The position numbers were made by a program, and so were the translations under genes. DNA of 64,000 nucleotides from Anaerohalosphaeraceae bacterium (GTDB taxonomy: Bacteria; Planctomycetota; Phycisphaerae; Sedimentisphaerales; Anaerohalosphaeraceae). Below are positions 50,709 through 58,965 of this stretch, piece by piece. The notes under the pieces were generated by a model. That model saw only the letters and a program-made list of their open reading frames with translations. It was not told where the DNA came from and ran no database searches. Each line of letters begins with the position of its first letter. The stretch's first letter is position 1. The stretch is from contig JBBFLK010000001.1 in the NCBI GenBank assembly GCA_037479115.1, forward strand, positions 164,455 through 228,454. Direction: 5' to 3'.

Positions 50709-53449
50709 CTTTTATTAAACTCGTCGGCGGTCAAAGTCAGAGTGTCACCGGATTTGAATGTTCTGTTCAGTGTTTGATTGCGGTATCGAATCCGGCAGGC
50801 ATTGTCCGCCCCCGCCCGAATGACGGCCTTTTCGAGACCATGCTCTTCCCAGGCAAGGTCGATTTCAAAACCGCCCCGTGCCCGCAGCCCTTGAATACGC
50901 CCCCGCGGCCATTCAGCGGGCAAGGCCGGCAGCAGTTCAATCAGAACCGTCCCATCCGGTGTACGGACATGAGACTGCAGCAGCATCTCCGCGATGGCCG
51001 CCGTTCCTCCGAAGTTGCCGTCGATCTGAAACGGCGGATGTGTGTCAAACAGATTCGCCAGCGTGCTTTTGGCCAGCAGGGCCTGCAGGTTTTCATAGGC
51101 CTTTTGCGGTTCGTGAAGGCGCGCCCAGAAAAGAATCATCCAGGCCCGCGACCAGCCCGTGTGTCCGCCGCCGTGTGCCAGACGGTATTCAATCGTTTTT
51201 TTGGCCGCCTGCGTAAAGTCCGGATGGTCATAGACATTGTACTGGCGGCCCGGATGCAGCGCAAACAAATGCGACATATGCCGATGGCCCGGCTCGGCCT
51301 CTTCAAACGGCTGCGCCCATTCCATCAGGCGGCCGTCCGGCCCGATTTGTGTCGGAGCCAGTTTTTCCAGTGCCGTCCGCACCCGCTGGGTGAAGTCATC
51401 CCGAATGCCGAGAATCTCCGCCGCCTCGAGCGTATTGCTAAAGACGTCCCAGATAATCTGCTGACTCATCGCAGCGCCCATCGAAACAGCGATTTTCTGT
51501 TTGTCGGGGCTCAGGTACAGATTTTCCGGAGAGGTATCCGGCCCGGCTGTCAAAAGGCCTGTTTGCGGATGCGGCGTCAGATAGTCCAGATAAAACAGGG
51601 CCGCTTCCTTCAAAAGCGGATAGGCGCGTTTCCGCAGAAAATCCTTATCCTGCGTGAATCGGTAATGTTCCATGAAATGCTGAGCGGCCCAGCCGCCCCC
51701 GTGCGGCCACAGGCCGTACTGGACGTTCCCGAACGGGTCAGTGTACAGCCAGGCATCCGTTGTAAACGATGCACAGAAACCGCGGGCCCCATAAAGCCGC
51801 TGCGCTGTCCGGCGGCCGTTGGGCACCAGCCGCTCAATGAAATCCAAAAAAGGAATATGGCACTCCGACAGGTTCGTCACCTCTGCAGGCCAGTAATTCA
51901 TCTGGATATTGATGTTGATGTGATAATCGCTGTTCCACGGGGCTCGAATGTTGTCGTTCCAGATTCCCTGCAGATTGGCGGGCAGACAGCCCGGCCGTGA
52001 CGAGCTGATTAACAAATACCTGCCGAAATGAAAATACAGGGCCGCCAGACCGGGGTCATCCGCCCCGTCTCGGACTGCCTGAAGCCGCACATCCGTCGGT
52101 TTGTTGGAAGAATCCGGCCCGGCCAAATCAAGAAGACACCGTCGGAAAAGCCGCTGGTGTTCGGCGATATGCTCGGCCTTGAGCTGTTCATAGGGTTTCC
52201 TGCAGGCGGCCTCAATCTGCTGTCGGCAGACCTGCCGGCGGTCTCGTGTCAGCGGTTTGGCGGGGTCTTTCAGATTGTAATCCGTGGCGGCCGCAAGATA
52301 CAAGGTCGCCGCATCCGCCTCTTCAATCACCAGCTGATTGTTTTCCGTGCGGAGGCGTCCTCCTTGCGTCTGTCCTTTCAGCAGACAATGCCACTTGACC
52401 CCCAACTGCCGGCCTCCGTGCTGGGCCCGGCCGTACATTTCGATGGCGTCCGGTCCTGCGGCGGCGGTGGTAAAATCGGCGGGCCGTTCCAGGGCTGCTT
52501 TCAGATTCAGTCGCCCGGGCTGTTCAGCCGTAATTCGAATAACCAGTACATCGGCGGCAGGCGATGAAAAGACCTCTCGCGTGTAGGACACTCCTTCATA
52601 TGTAAAGCGAGTTGTCACGGCGGCGGTGTCCAGGCACAGTTGACGGCGGTAGTTCTCCACCGGCACTCGCTGCTGCTGGGCCAGACGAACCTCCCCGGCC
52701 ATCTGTCCGGGGCCGGAATAGTTGGTCACGGCTGCCGCCAGAACATTCTCTCCTGCCCGAAGCAGAGGACCCGCATCAAACGCATATGGTTTGTTCCATT
52801 GACTGGTACGGCCCAGCTCTTTGCCGTTCAGGGAAAGGATGCCTCGGTCGTCAATCGGCTCCAGCTCCAGACGGGTCAGCCCTTTTTCGATTTGCTCAGC
52901 CGTCAGAGAAAAGCGGGTGCGAAAGACAACGGTTTTTCCCTCCGGCACGTCCAGCGACGAAGCCGCCGGCCAGCCGCTGTCGTCAAACGTTTCAGCCAGT
53001 TGAGATGCATCAACTCCGTCCAGCACCGGTCCCCGCTTCCAGCCCTGGATAGGCAAAGGAGGCACTGTCGGCTGCGGCGCACCGTCCATTCGCAGATAGA
53101 GGTCTCCGAGCGTCTGATAGCTTCGCGGTTCAATCGGGTCACCCATCACAGCCTGAACGACGCGCTGGGCTTCGGCGTATCGTCCTTCGAACCAGAGAGC
53201 CCGGGCCTTTTCAACCGCTTCCCGAAAGCCCTCTTTGGCCTGCGGTACCGGAGGACCCGCCCAAATTGTTTCTTCATTGAGCTGAAGCCGTTCCTCCACC
53301 GTGCCCCCGAAGACCATCGCCCCCAGCCGGCCGTTGCCCACCGGCAGGGCCTCCGTCCATTCCTCTGCGGGCTGGGAATACCACAGCGTCAATTCCTCGG
53401 CCCCCAGCGGCAGGCCGACGGACAGCAGCAACACCAGCACGGTTTTCAT
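50705..53449 (-). CDS. exported GH95 alpha-L-fucosidase with inserted domain
   Basis: A 914-residue family-95 glycoside hydrolase, which removes alpha-1,2-linked L-fucose (some members act on L-galactose). A signal peptide (V-L-V-L-L-L-S-V-G-L-P-L-G-A) precedes W-Y-x-Q-P-A-E-E-W-T-E-A-L-P-V-G-N-G-R-L-G, the family start. The (alpha/alpha)6 barrel has N-L-Q-G-I-W-N-D-N-I-R-A-P-W-N-S-D-Y-H and L-M-E-W-A-Q-P-F, the catalytic Asn and Glu regions. Between L-Y-L-R-M-D-G and N-Y-R-R-Q-L (residues about 124-263) lies an extra galactose-binding-like jelly roll with R-G-I-L-S-L-N-G-K-E-L-G-R-T. GAGGAGG precedes the start. Confidence 0.94.
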   Translation of the reverse strand: MKTVLVLLLSVGLPLGAEELTLWYSQPAEEWTEALPVGNGRLGAMVFGGTVEERLQLNEETIWAGPPVPQAKEGFREAVEKARALWFEGRYAEAQRVVQAVMGDPIEPRSYQTLGDLYLRMDGAPQPTVPPLPIQGWKRGPVLDGVDASQLAETFDDSGWPAASSLDVPEGKTVVFRTRFSLTAEQIEKGLTRLELEPIDDRGILSLNGKELGRTSQWNKPYAFDAGPLLRAGENVLAAAVTNYSGPGQMAGEVRLAQQQRVPVENYRRQLCLDTAAVTTRFTYEGVSYTREVFSSPAADVLVIRITAEQPGRLNLKAALERPADFTTAAAGPDAIEMYGRAQHGGRQLGVKWHCLLKGQTQGGRLRTENNQLVIEEADAATLYLAAATDYNLKDPAKPLTRDRRQVCRQQIEAACRKPYEQLKAEHIAEHQRLFRRCLLDLAGPDSSNKPTDVRLQAVRDGADDPGLAALYFHFGRYLLISSSRPGCLPANLQGIWNDNIRAPWNSDYHININIQMNYWPAEVTNLSECHIPFLDFIERLVPNGRRTAQRLYGARGFCASFTTDAWLYTDPFGNVQYGLWPHGGGWAAQHFMEHYRFTQDKDFLRKRAYPLLKEAALFYLDYLTPHPQTGLLTAGPDTSPENLYLSPDKQKIAVSMGAAMSQQIIWDVFSNTLEAAEILGIRDDFTQRVRTALEKLAPTQIGPDGRLMEWAQPFEEAEPGHRHMSHLFALHPGRQYNVYDHPDFTQAAKKTIEYRLAHGGGHTGWSRAWMILFWARLHEPQKAYENLQALLAKSTLANLFDTHPPFQIDGNFGGTAAIAEMLLQSHVRTPDGTVLIELLPALPAEWPRGRIQGLRARGGFEIDLAWEEHGLEKAVIRAGADNACRIRYRNQTLNRTFKSGDTLTLTADEFNKR

Positions 53450-53487
53450 TCGAAGACCTCCTCGAGATTTTTACTGAAAGTCAATCT

Positions 53488-53516
53488 ATCCTACCCGACC
53501 GTCTGTGGGCTTTCAA
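53488..53516 (-). promoter_or_regulatory. sigma70-type promoter of GH95-flavoprotein operon
   Basis: On the minus strand TTGAAA (53516-53511) and TAGGAT (53493-53488) are 17 bases apart, about 39 bases before the GH95 start. For the divergent aldolase gene a perfect TATAAT lies at 53548-53553 but without a good -35, which suggests activator dependence. Confidence 0.55.
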
Positions 53517-53605
53517 GAAAACATCTTTTCAAACCGGCCTGTGCCGCTATAATAACCGAATCAGGACAGACAAACGAGAGACTTTTACAGATAAAGGGGA
53601 TTTCG

Positions 53606-54292
53606 ATGGCTCGGCATTCGCGGCTTGAAGTGCTTTGTGCAATGAAGGAAATCGGTCTGATACCCGTTTTTTATCAGGGCGATGTCGAAACGGCGGTTCA
53701 GATTGCGCAGGCCTGTGCGGAGGGCGGGGCTCGCTGTATTGAGTTTACCAATCGCGGCGACCGGGCTGTGAGGGTTTTTGAGGAATTGACGCGCTGGCGG
53801 GATAAGCAGAAACCGGAAATCATTCTCGGCGTCGGTTCCATTGTTGATGCGCCTACCGCTGCCCTGTACATTGCGGCTGGAGCGGATTTTGTTGTCGGAC
53901 CGCTGCTCGATGAGGACACAGCCAGACTGTGCAACAGCCGCAAAATTCCCTATCTGCCCGGCTGCGGTTCCGTCACGGAGATTCATCGGGCCCATCAGCT
54001 GGGCGTGGAAATCTGCAAAATCTTCCCGGGCGGCCAGGTCGGCGGGCCTGAATTTGTCAAAGCCGTTCGCGGGCCTTGTCCGTGGGCCGAACTGATGCCT
54101 ACCGGCGGGGTGTCGCCGACGCAGGAGAGTCTGTCCGCCTGGTTCAATGCCGGAACCGTCTGCGTCGGAATGGGCTCCAACCTCATCACCAAGGCCCTGG
54201 TAGAGGCCAAAGATTTTGCGGGCATCACGAAGGCCGTCCGCCAGACCCTCGAGCTCGTCCGGGAAATCCGCCGGCAAATCCGAGTCAAGTAA
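53606..54292 (+). CDS. eda: KDPG/KHG-type 2-keto-3-deoxy-sugar-phosphate aldolase
   Basis: A 228-residue class-I aldolase that cleaves 2-keto-3-deoxy-6-phosphogluconate or related keto-deoxy acids to pyruvate and an aldehyde. C-I-E-F-T-N-R near residue 45 gives the catalytic Glu, G-S-I-V-D-A-P-T-A follows, and the Schiff-base lysine is in E-I-C-K-I-F-P-G-G near 143; M-P-T-G-G-V closes the site. The start at 53606 has AAGGGGA upstream. Divergent to the GH95 gene, it may act on uronate- or deoxysugar-derived intermediates; the true substrate is not fixed by sequence. Confidence 0.9.
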   Translation: MARHSRLEVLCAMKEIGLIPVFYQGDVETAVQIAQACAEGGARCIEFTNRGDRAVRVFEELTRWRDKQKPEIILGVGSIVDAPTAALYIAAGADFVVGPLLDEDTARLCNSRKIPYLPGCGSVTEIHRAHQLGVEICKIFPGGQVGGPEFVKAVRGPCPWAELMPTGGVSPTQESLSAWFNAGTVCVGMGSNLITKALVEAKDFAGITKAVRQTLELVREIRRQIRVK

Positions 54293-54310
54293 GGCCAAGC
54301 AGGACGATAC

Positions 54311-54330
54311 AAACCCCGGCAGGGTTTTTT
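54311..54330 (+). terminator. Rho-independent terminator after aldolase gene
   Basis: AAACCC (54311-54316) pairs with GGGTTT (54322-54327) around CGGCA, followed by three more T. The stem is short but well placed, 18 bases after the stop. Confidence 0.55.
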
Positions 54331-54415
54331 GTGAGCCGGTTGGATCGTCCGTCAGATGGGCGGAACGTTTTTTGAGTCATCAGAGAGGGTTGAAGAGGAG
54401 GTCGAGCATTGCCTC

Positions 54416-54616
54416 CCCCGGGCTTGCGCCCGGGGCTATTTCCCGCGCCCAAGCCCCCGTCGTTCCCGCGCAGACCCGTGTCATTCCTGCGACTTGTTCT
54501 CCGAATCTTCAGCGAAGGAGAAAGGCGGGAATCCAGCCCTCTCCTTCCCGCGTCCTGTCTTTCGAAGCTTTAGCGGAGGAGGACGGCATAAGATAGCCCC
54601 GCCCGCAAGGGCGGGG
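54416..54616. repeat. hairpin-bounded cassette with REP-like repeat copies B and C
   Basis: This gene-free stretch (the gap is 54293-54627) begins with a perfect 8-bp hairpin, CCCCGGGC (54416-54423) with GCCCGGGG (54428-54435), and ends with another, CCCCGCCC (54597-54604) with GGGCGGGG (54609-54616). Read on opposite strands, both hairpins have a TTGC loop and a following GCTAT, so they are inverted relatives. Between them lie REP-like copy B (54497-54535) with the GGCGGGAATCCA tail, and copy C (54558-54586), which lacks it. The region looks like a small non-autonomous mobile cassette or a REP cluster (BIME-like). No transposase is present. Confidence 0.65.
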
Positions 54617-54627
54617 AATAGAAGGAC

Positions 54628-55710
54628 TCAATTCGCTCGTGATGTTTGTTCTGTCCCTGCCGCTGAGCGGGTCTTTGTTGATTCCGGGGCTGACGTATCT
54701 GGAGACGCTTCTATCCAGGTCAGCTCAAACAGCTGGTCCGGCTCCGAACGATATTGCTTCAAAAGGGGACTGTAGGACCAGCAGGTAATCTTTTTCAAAT
54801 CGCGGCGAAACGTCATCACCCGCAGCCAGGCCTGACCGCCGATATCATGAATCGGAGTTTGGTAGTTAACCAGCATTTGAATGACGGCTCGCCCGCCGTC
54901 GGTTTGGGAAATCAAAAGCCCCGTCCCGTCGCCTATGACATGTCCGCTGACAACCAGAAAGACGTTGTCGTGTTTGCGGACCAGTTTGTCCCAGATTTCC
55001 TGCCCGTCATTGCCCGCCGGTTCAGTCGGGTAAACGTGGGGATTCCAGTCCTGTTTGTCGCCTTTGGTTTTCCAGTCATACCGGCTGTCATCGTGGTATA
55101 AATAGGCGTGAACCAAAAGAATTGCGTTTCGCTCCGGATAACGTGCGAGAATTTCTGAGGCCCACTGCAGGGTTTCATCCGTCGGGGCCCATTCGAGGGT
55201 CACAATCAGCCAGCGGCTGGGGCCGGGCGCTTCAAAAAGGTGATAGGAATTGGCCGTTTGACCGGCGGTTTTTACGCCTGCCAGTCCGGTCCAGCCGGAC
55301 AGCCGTTCATACGGAAAGGAGGTATCCAGCCCGGTGCTTCGCTCGGCCGCATTGCCGCCGGGGCCGCAGTCGTGATTGCCTGTACACATTGCATACGGGA
55401 CGTGTCCATCCAGGATTTTTAGTGCGCTGGAGGCATTTTCCCATTCCTTTTGGCTGTTGGTATTCGTAATATCGCCCGGCAGCAGCACATATTGAATCCG
55501 AAGCGAACGGGCCTGATTGCGGACCCACTGGGTCTGAAGCTCAAAAAGCCCCGGATATGTTTCGTTGTAATACTGCACGTCCGGCAGGATAACCAGCGAC
55601 CAGCAGTCTTCAAAAGAAGGTGGAATTGCGACGTTTTCCGTCCGAATAGTCCACTGGGCTGAAAGCATAGTTCCAAGCACTCCCAACCAGCACAATACAC
55701 TGTGTCCCAT
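54628..55710 (-). CDS. exported calcineurin-like metallophosphoesterase
   Basis: A 360-residue secreted phosphoesterase. A short hydrophobic signal (V-L-C-W-L-G-V-L-G-T-M-L-S-A) is followed by the metallophosphatase motifs in order: I-L-P-D-V-Q-Y-Y near residue 44, L-P-G-D-I-T-N, C-T-G-N-H-D, V-H-A-Y-L-Y-H, and S-G-H-V-I-G-D-G. Substrates of such planctomycete and Bacteroidetes enzymes are mostly unknown. AAGGAG lies before the start. Its 3' end touches the repeat cassette, which may serve as its terminator. Confidence 0.88.
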   Translation of the reverse strand: MGHSVLCWLGVLGTMLSAQWTIRTENVAIPPSFEDCWSLVILPDVQYYNETYPGLFELQTQWVRNQARSLRIQYVLLPGDITNTNSQKEWENASSALKILDGHVPYAMCTGNHDCGPGGNAAERSTGLDTSFPYERLSGWTGLAGVKTAGQTANSYHLFEAPGPSRWLIVTLEWAPTDETLQWASEILARYPERNAILLVHAYLYHDDSRYDWKTKGDKQDWNPHVYPTEPAGNDGQEIWDKLVRKHDNVFLVVSGHVIGDGTGLLISQTDGGRAVIQMLVNYQTPIHDIGGQAWLRVMTFRRDLKKITCWSYSPLLKQYRSEPDQLFELTWIEASPDTSAPESTKTRSAAGTEQTSRAN

Positions 55711-55747
55711 TCTCTTTTGTCTCCTTATGTGTTTTTCTTTGCTCGGC

Positions 55748-55777
55748 AGTATAGACCGACGAAGGGAAGTTTATCAA
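55748..55777 (-). promoter_or_regulatory. promoter of phosphoesterase gene
   Basis: On the minus strand TTGATA (55777-55772) and TATACT (55753-55748) are 18 bases apart, about 38 bases before the start. The remaining divergent gap to 55946 shows no further element that I can support. Confidence 0.5.
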
Positions 55778-55946
55778 TCTCAAAGGCCGCTACAGTGCTG
55801 ATTTTATTGGATAGCAGAGCAGAAAAAAAACTCTGGACGGGCCGCTGCTCGTCGCAGAAAATAGCCTCCAGTCCGGCAGCACCTCCGCAAAGGAGGGGCA
55901 CAAGGCCTTCTGTACAAAAATTGATAGAAGCAGAAAGGAAGCGGCG

Positions 55947-57458
55947 ATGAAAAAGGTAGTGGATATCTACATTCCTCTGGATGCACGGGAAAAACCCAAC
56001 GAAGTCGTCATGGCGGTGGCCAAACCGCAGCTGGAGCATCTGAAAAAGGTCATTCGCAGTCTGGGCTGGCAGCCCAACGTCCTCAACCCTGACAAGCCGG
56101 TTTCGAGTGTAGCCGAAGGGCTGCGGGTGATTCGAAAGGCCAAAGGCAGCCGCTTTATCAACTTTATGGCCGGCTGGGCCTATCCGGATTTTTCCGTCAG
56201 CCCGATGTGGCAGCTCCCCAAAGACACGCCCAAGCTCCTTTTGGGCAGTGCCATTCCGGATTTTCCCGGTGCCGTAGGGCTTTTGGCGGCCGCAAGCGGC
56301 ACCGAGCATGTCGGCATCAAAACCAGCCGGCTGTTTGTGGAGAAGTTTGAGGAGTACGATACTTATCGGGATGCACTCGAAACCTTCCTGACCAAGGGCC
56401 GCTATGCCCCGAAGTATCCAAAGCCCATCGAAATCAGGGTTTCCGAGGCCAACCGCAAAAAGGCCCAGAAGGTTAAAAAACAGCTGTCCGGTATGGTGTA
56501 CGGAACCATCGGCCCCCGCTCGATGGAGATGTGGAACAAGATATCCGAGGCCGATTTCCTCCGCTATTTCGGCATTGCCAAACTCGGCTTTGACGGCCTG
56601 CGCCTGCTGAAGATGGCCGAACGCATCCCTGATGAGCGGGCGCAGCAGGCCTTCGATTTTCTTGTGCAGAATAAAATGCGTTTTGTCCTCGGCACCAACC
56701 CCGAAACCGAATTGACCAAGGACATGGTCCTGTTCCAGATGAAGGTGTATTGTGCTCTGCTGGAACTCCAAAAGCAGTTTGGGCTGGATTTTGTCGGTGT
56801 GCAGGACCAGCTGGACTGGATTGAGCACTATCCGACGACTGACTTAACGCTGGGCATTCTGAACAATCGCCTCCGTCCGGAAGGGGACGGCACGACCTTC
56901 GTCGCCGCCACGGAGGCCGATGACGGAGCCGCTCTGACGATGCAGGTGCTCAAACTGCTCACCGGCGGGAAACCCGTCGGCTTTAACGACCTGCGGTACT
57001 GGCAGCCCGACACAATGCTCTACTGGTTCGTTAACTCCGGCGCCCTGGCTCCGTATTTCGCTTACGGACGCGACGATTCGCTCGAAGGCGCCTGGTCGGA
57101 ACGCCAGACCCCGATGTACTTCAAGGCCGGCGGCGGCACCTGTTCTGTTGTAGTCCGCAAGCCCGGCGTCGTCACCTGGGCCCGCTTCAGCTATCGCAAT
57201 CATCAGCTGTATCTGTGCGCCGGACGCGGCAAGACGGATGTTCCGTCGGAGGAAGAATGGCTCCGGCGCACCGAGCGGTGCAGCCGCGACTGGCCCCAGT
57301 GGTATCTCAAGTTGTGCGGACGAATCGAATGGAAAGTCAACACGAACCATCCGATGACCGTCTTCGGCGATTATCTGGCGGATTTGAAGGCCCTGGCGGA
57401 AGAGCTGAATATCCCGTTTGAGTGCTACGACTTCATGACGCCGGCGGAGATTGATTAG
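55947..57458 (+). CDS. L-fucose/L-arabinose isomerase-family protein
   Basis: A 503-residue cytoplasmic protein of the FucI/AraA superfamily, which interconverts aldoses and ketoses with a divalent metal. The N-terminal domain begins V-D-I-Y-I-P-L-D-A-R; the middle has L-L-L-G-S-A-I-P-D-F-P-G; and the C-terminal half carries Q-D-Q-L-D-W-I-E near 294 and A-T-E-A-D-D-G-A-A-L-T-M-Q-V-L near 325 followed by F-N-D-L-R-Y-W, the family's metal-site neighbourhood. A fucose-isomerase role fits the GH95 gene nearby, but many uncharacterised members share this profile. AAGGAAG precedes the start. It converges with the AraC-type gene. Confidence 0.82.
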   Translation: MKKVVDIYIPLDAREKPNEVVMAVAKPQLEHLKKVIRSLGWQPNVLNPDKPVSSVAEGLRVIRKAKGSRFINFMAGWAYPDFSVSPMWQLPKDTPKLLLGSAIPDFPGAVGLLAAASGTEHVGIKTSRLFVEKFEEYDTYRDALETFLTKGRYAPKYPKPIEIRVSEANRKKAQKVKKQLSGMVYGTIGPRSMEMWNKISEADFLRYFGIAKLGFDGLRLLKMAERIPDERAQQAFDFLVQNKMRFVLGTNPETELTKDMVLFQMKVYCALLELQKQFGLDFVGVQDQLDWIEHYPTTDLTLGILNNRLRPEGDGTTFVAATEADDGAALTMQVLKLLTGGKPVGFNDLRYWQPDTMLYWFVNSGALAPYFAYGRDDSLEGAWSERQTPMYFKAGGGTCSVVVRKPGVVTWARFSYRNHQLYLCAGRGKTDVPSEEEWLRRTERCSRDWPQWYLKLCGRIEWKVNTNHPMTVFGDYLADLKALAEELNIPFECYDFMTPAEID

Positions 57459-57467
57459 GACGGCACT

Positions 57468-58781
57468 TTATCCCCGCATCGGCATTGAGGCGGCGGAACG
57501 ATGTTGTTTGCGAAACCGGCTGGGCGTAAGCCCAGTCAGTTTTTTAAAGGTTCGGTTAAAATAACTCAGATTCTCGAACCCCGATTCGTAACAAATCTCC
57601 AGACAGGTTTTCTCTGTCGTTAAAAGCAGCCGTTTGGCCCAGCGGATGCGAAGTTCATTCAGATAGGCGACGGCGGTTGTCTGCATCCGCTCCTGAAACA
57701 GATGACACAGTCGGGATACACTCAAATGCGCCGAGCGGGCAATCTGCTCGAGCGTGATTCGTTCCCGAAAATGCTGCTGGAGAAAATGCAGAGCCTGCTG
57801 AAGCCGTTCCGGCCGGTTCATTCTTCCGGCGGCTCGAACACAGTCAATCAGCTCCCGAACCGCTACGCTCAGCCAAAGACAAATTTCCTCCTGGCTTTGC
57901 AGAGCAATGACTTTGCTGATATAGGAAGCGTTCTTCTCCAGCAGCGTTTCCGGGTCAGCTCCGGCCTCCGTCGCCGCTCGGCTTAAAATCCCCAGCAGCT
58001 CCGTCAGACGAATCTTCAAAGTATTGACCTGCCCGGGATAATGGTACAGGATGTTTGCCAAAAGCGTATTCAGCAGGTCGTCGGCGGCGGATTTGTCGGC
58101 AAGTTGAACCTTGGCAATCAGCCGTTTTTCCAGTTCAAAAGGGTATCCACGCTCCAGGCCGGCTTGTTTGTGTTCCTGAATGAGTTCCCCGATGTGGGCC
58201 TGCTGAGCGGTCTGCCGCCGTCTCCATTCGATTACATGCGGGTCCAGTTTTGCCGTTTCATAGACCAGGATAAAAAGAAACTCGACCGCTTCATGGAGAA
58301 GCCGTCCGCTGGTAATCGGCAGAGAGCGGGCCTCTTCAAAGAGCCGTTCGGCAGGAAGGCGAAGTCCAGCCAGCCGTTTGAGCATATCCTGCCCGATGGT
58401 TTCATTGAACGGCTCGGAAAGGCATTTGCCCGTCAGCATCCCGCCCAATGGGGTTTCTCGATGCATAATCGGGATGCAGCTGAATAAAATGCCGGCATGG
58501 CACAGCGCTGTATAGGGTTGACCGGTTTCAAAGGCCATGTGCAGACTGCGCAGCCGCTCCTGCAGGCAGCGTTTCCGTGCCGCGGGATTTTTCCGGATAA
58601 AAGAGCAAAAAGTCGGCTCGCAGGAGTCCGAACACAATCCCCGGATTCGTCTGCCGTCTGTCCCGATTGTTTCGATGCCCAGACCGTAATGCCTCCGATA
58701 CCGTTCGTGAATAGCATCAAAGACGTCCCGTCGAATGAAGGAAGATATTTTACAGACATTTTTTGTCTTGTTGTTGGACAT
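57468..58781 (-). CDS. AraC-family regulator with PocR sensory domain
   Basis: A 437-residue regulator. The N-terminal PocR domain (residues about 12-180) has C-S-D-S-C-E-P-T-F-C-S-F-I-R, R-K-R-C-L-Q-E-R, and C-H-A-G-I-L-F-S-C-I-P-I, the cysteine and histidine pattern of ligand-binding PocR domains, first seen in the propanediol regulator and common near corrinoid methyltransferases. The C-terminal AraC double helix-turn-helix (about 335-430) ends F-E-N-L-S-Y-F-N-R-T-F-K-K-L-T-G-L-T-P. It is divergent to the methyltransferase genes and probably activates them in response to a methylated or C1-related ligand. No Shine-Dalgarno is visible at the start. Confidence 0.9.
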   Translation of the reverse strand: MSNNKTKNVCKISSFIRRDVFDAIHERYRRHYGLGIETIGTDGRRIRGLCSDSCEPTFCSFIRKNPAARKRCLQERLRSLHMAFETGQPYTALCHAGILFSCIPIMHRETPLGGMLTGKCLSEPFNETIGQDMLKRLAGLRLPAERLFEEARSLPITSGRLLHEAVEFLFILVYETAKLDPHVIEWRRRQTAQQAHIGELIQEHKQAGLERGYPFELEKRLIAKVQLADKSAADDLLNTLLANILYHYPGQVNTLKIRLTELLGILSRAATEAGADPETLLEKNASYISKVIALQSQEEICLWLSVAVRELIDCVRAAGRMNRPERLQQALHFLQQHFRERITLEQIARSAHLSVSRLCHLFQERMQTTAVAYLNELRIRWAKRLLLTTEKTCLEICYESGFENLSYFNRTFKKLTGLTPSRFRKQHRSAASMPMRG

Positions 58782-58802
58782 AGCAAGATAATGTAATGAA
58801 GA

Positions 58803-58869
58803 ATCTAATATCTATTTTTCAGGATTATATCTAATGTTCTTTGAATGAAAAACAGCAAAATAGTACAAA
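58803..58869 (+). promoter_or_regulatory. promoter of methyltransferase gene with ATCTAAT direct repeats
   Basis: TTGAAT (58841-58846) and TACAAA (58864-58869) are 17 bases apart, predicting a start near 58876. Just upstream, ATCTAAT occurs twice as direct repeats (58803-58809 and 58829-58835), 26 bases apart and centred about 44 and 70 bases before the start. That is where AraC-type activators commonly bind, and the AraC/PocR gene is the divergent neighbour. The operator role is inference. Confidence 0.45.
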
Positions 58870-58965
58870 TAATTAAGAAAATTAGCGAAGAAACATCTCT
58901 TCCGAACTGCTCCAATTAAAAGAACTTTTAAACCGAGAGCGACTGTCCGTTATTCTGGAGGTTCG

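Noticed and set aside
52640-53605. Long N-terminal extension of the aldolase frame across the GH95 gene
   Set aside because: The extension is antisense to GH95 and not aldolase-like; the ATG at 53606 has a ribosome-binding site and gives the family N-terminus.
55702-55950. 82-codon open frame before the fucose-isomerase-like gene
   Set aside because: It covers the phosphoesterase promoter region, has low-complexity basic composition and no recognisable domain.
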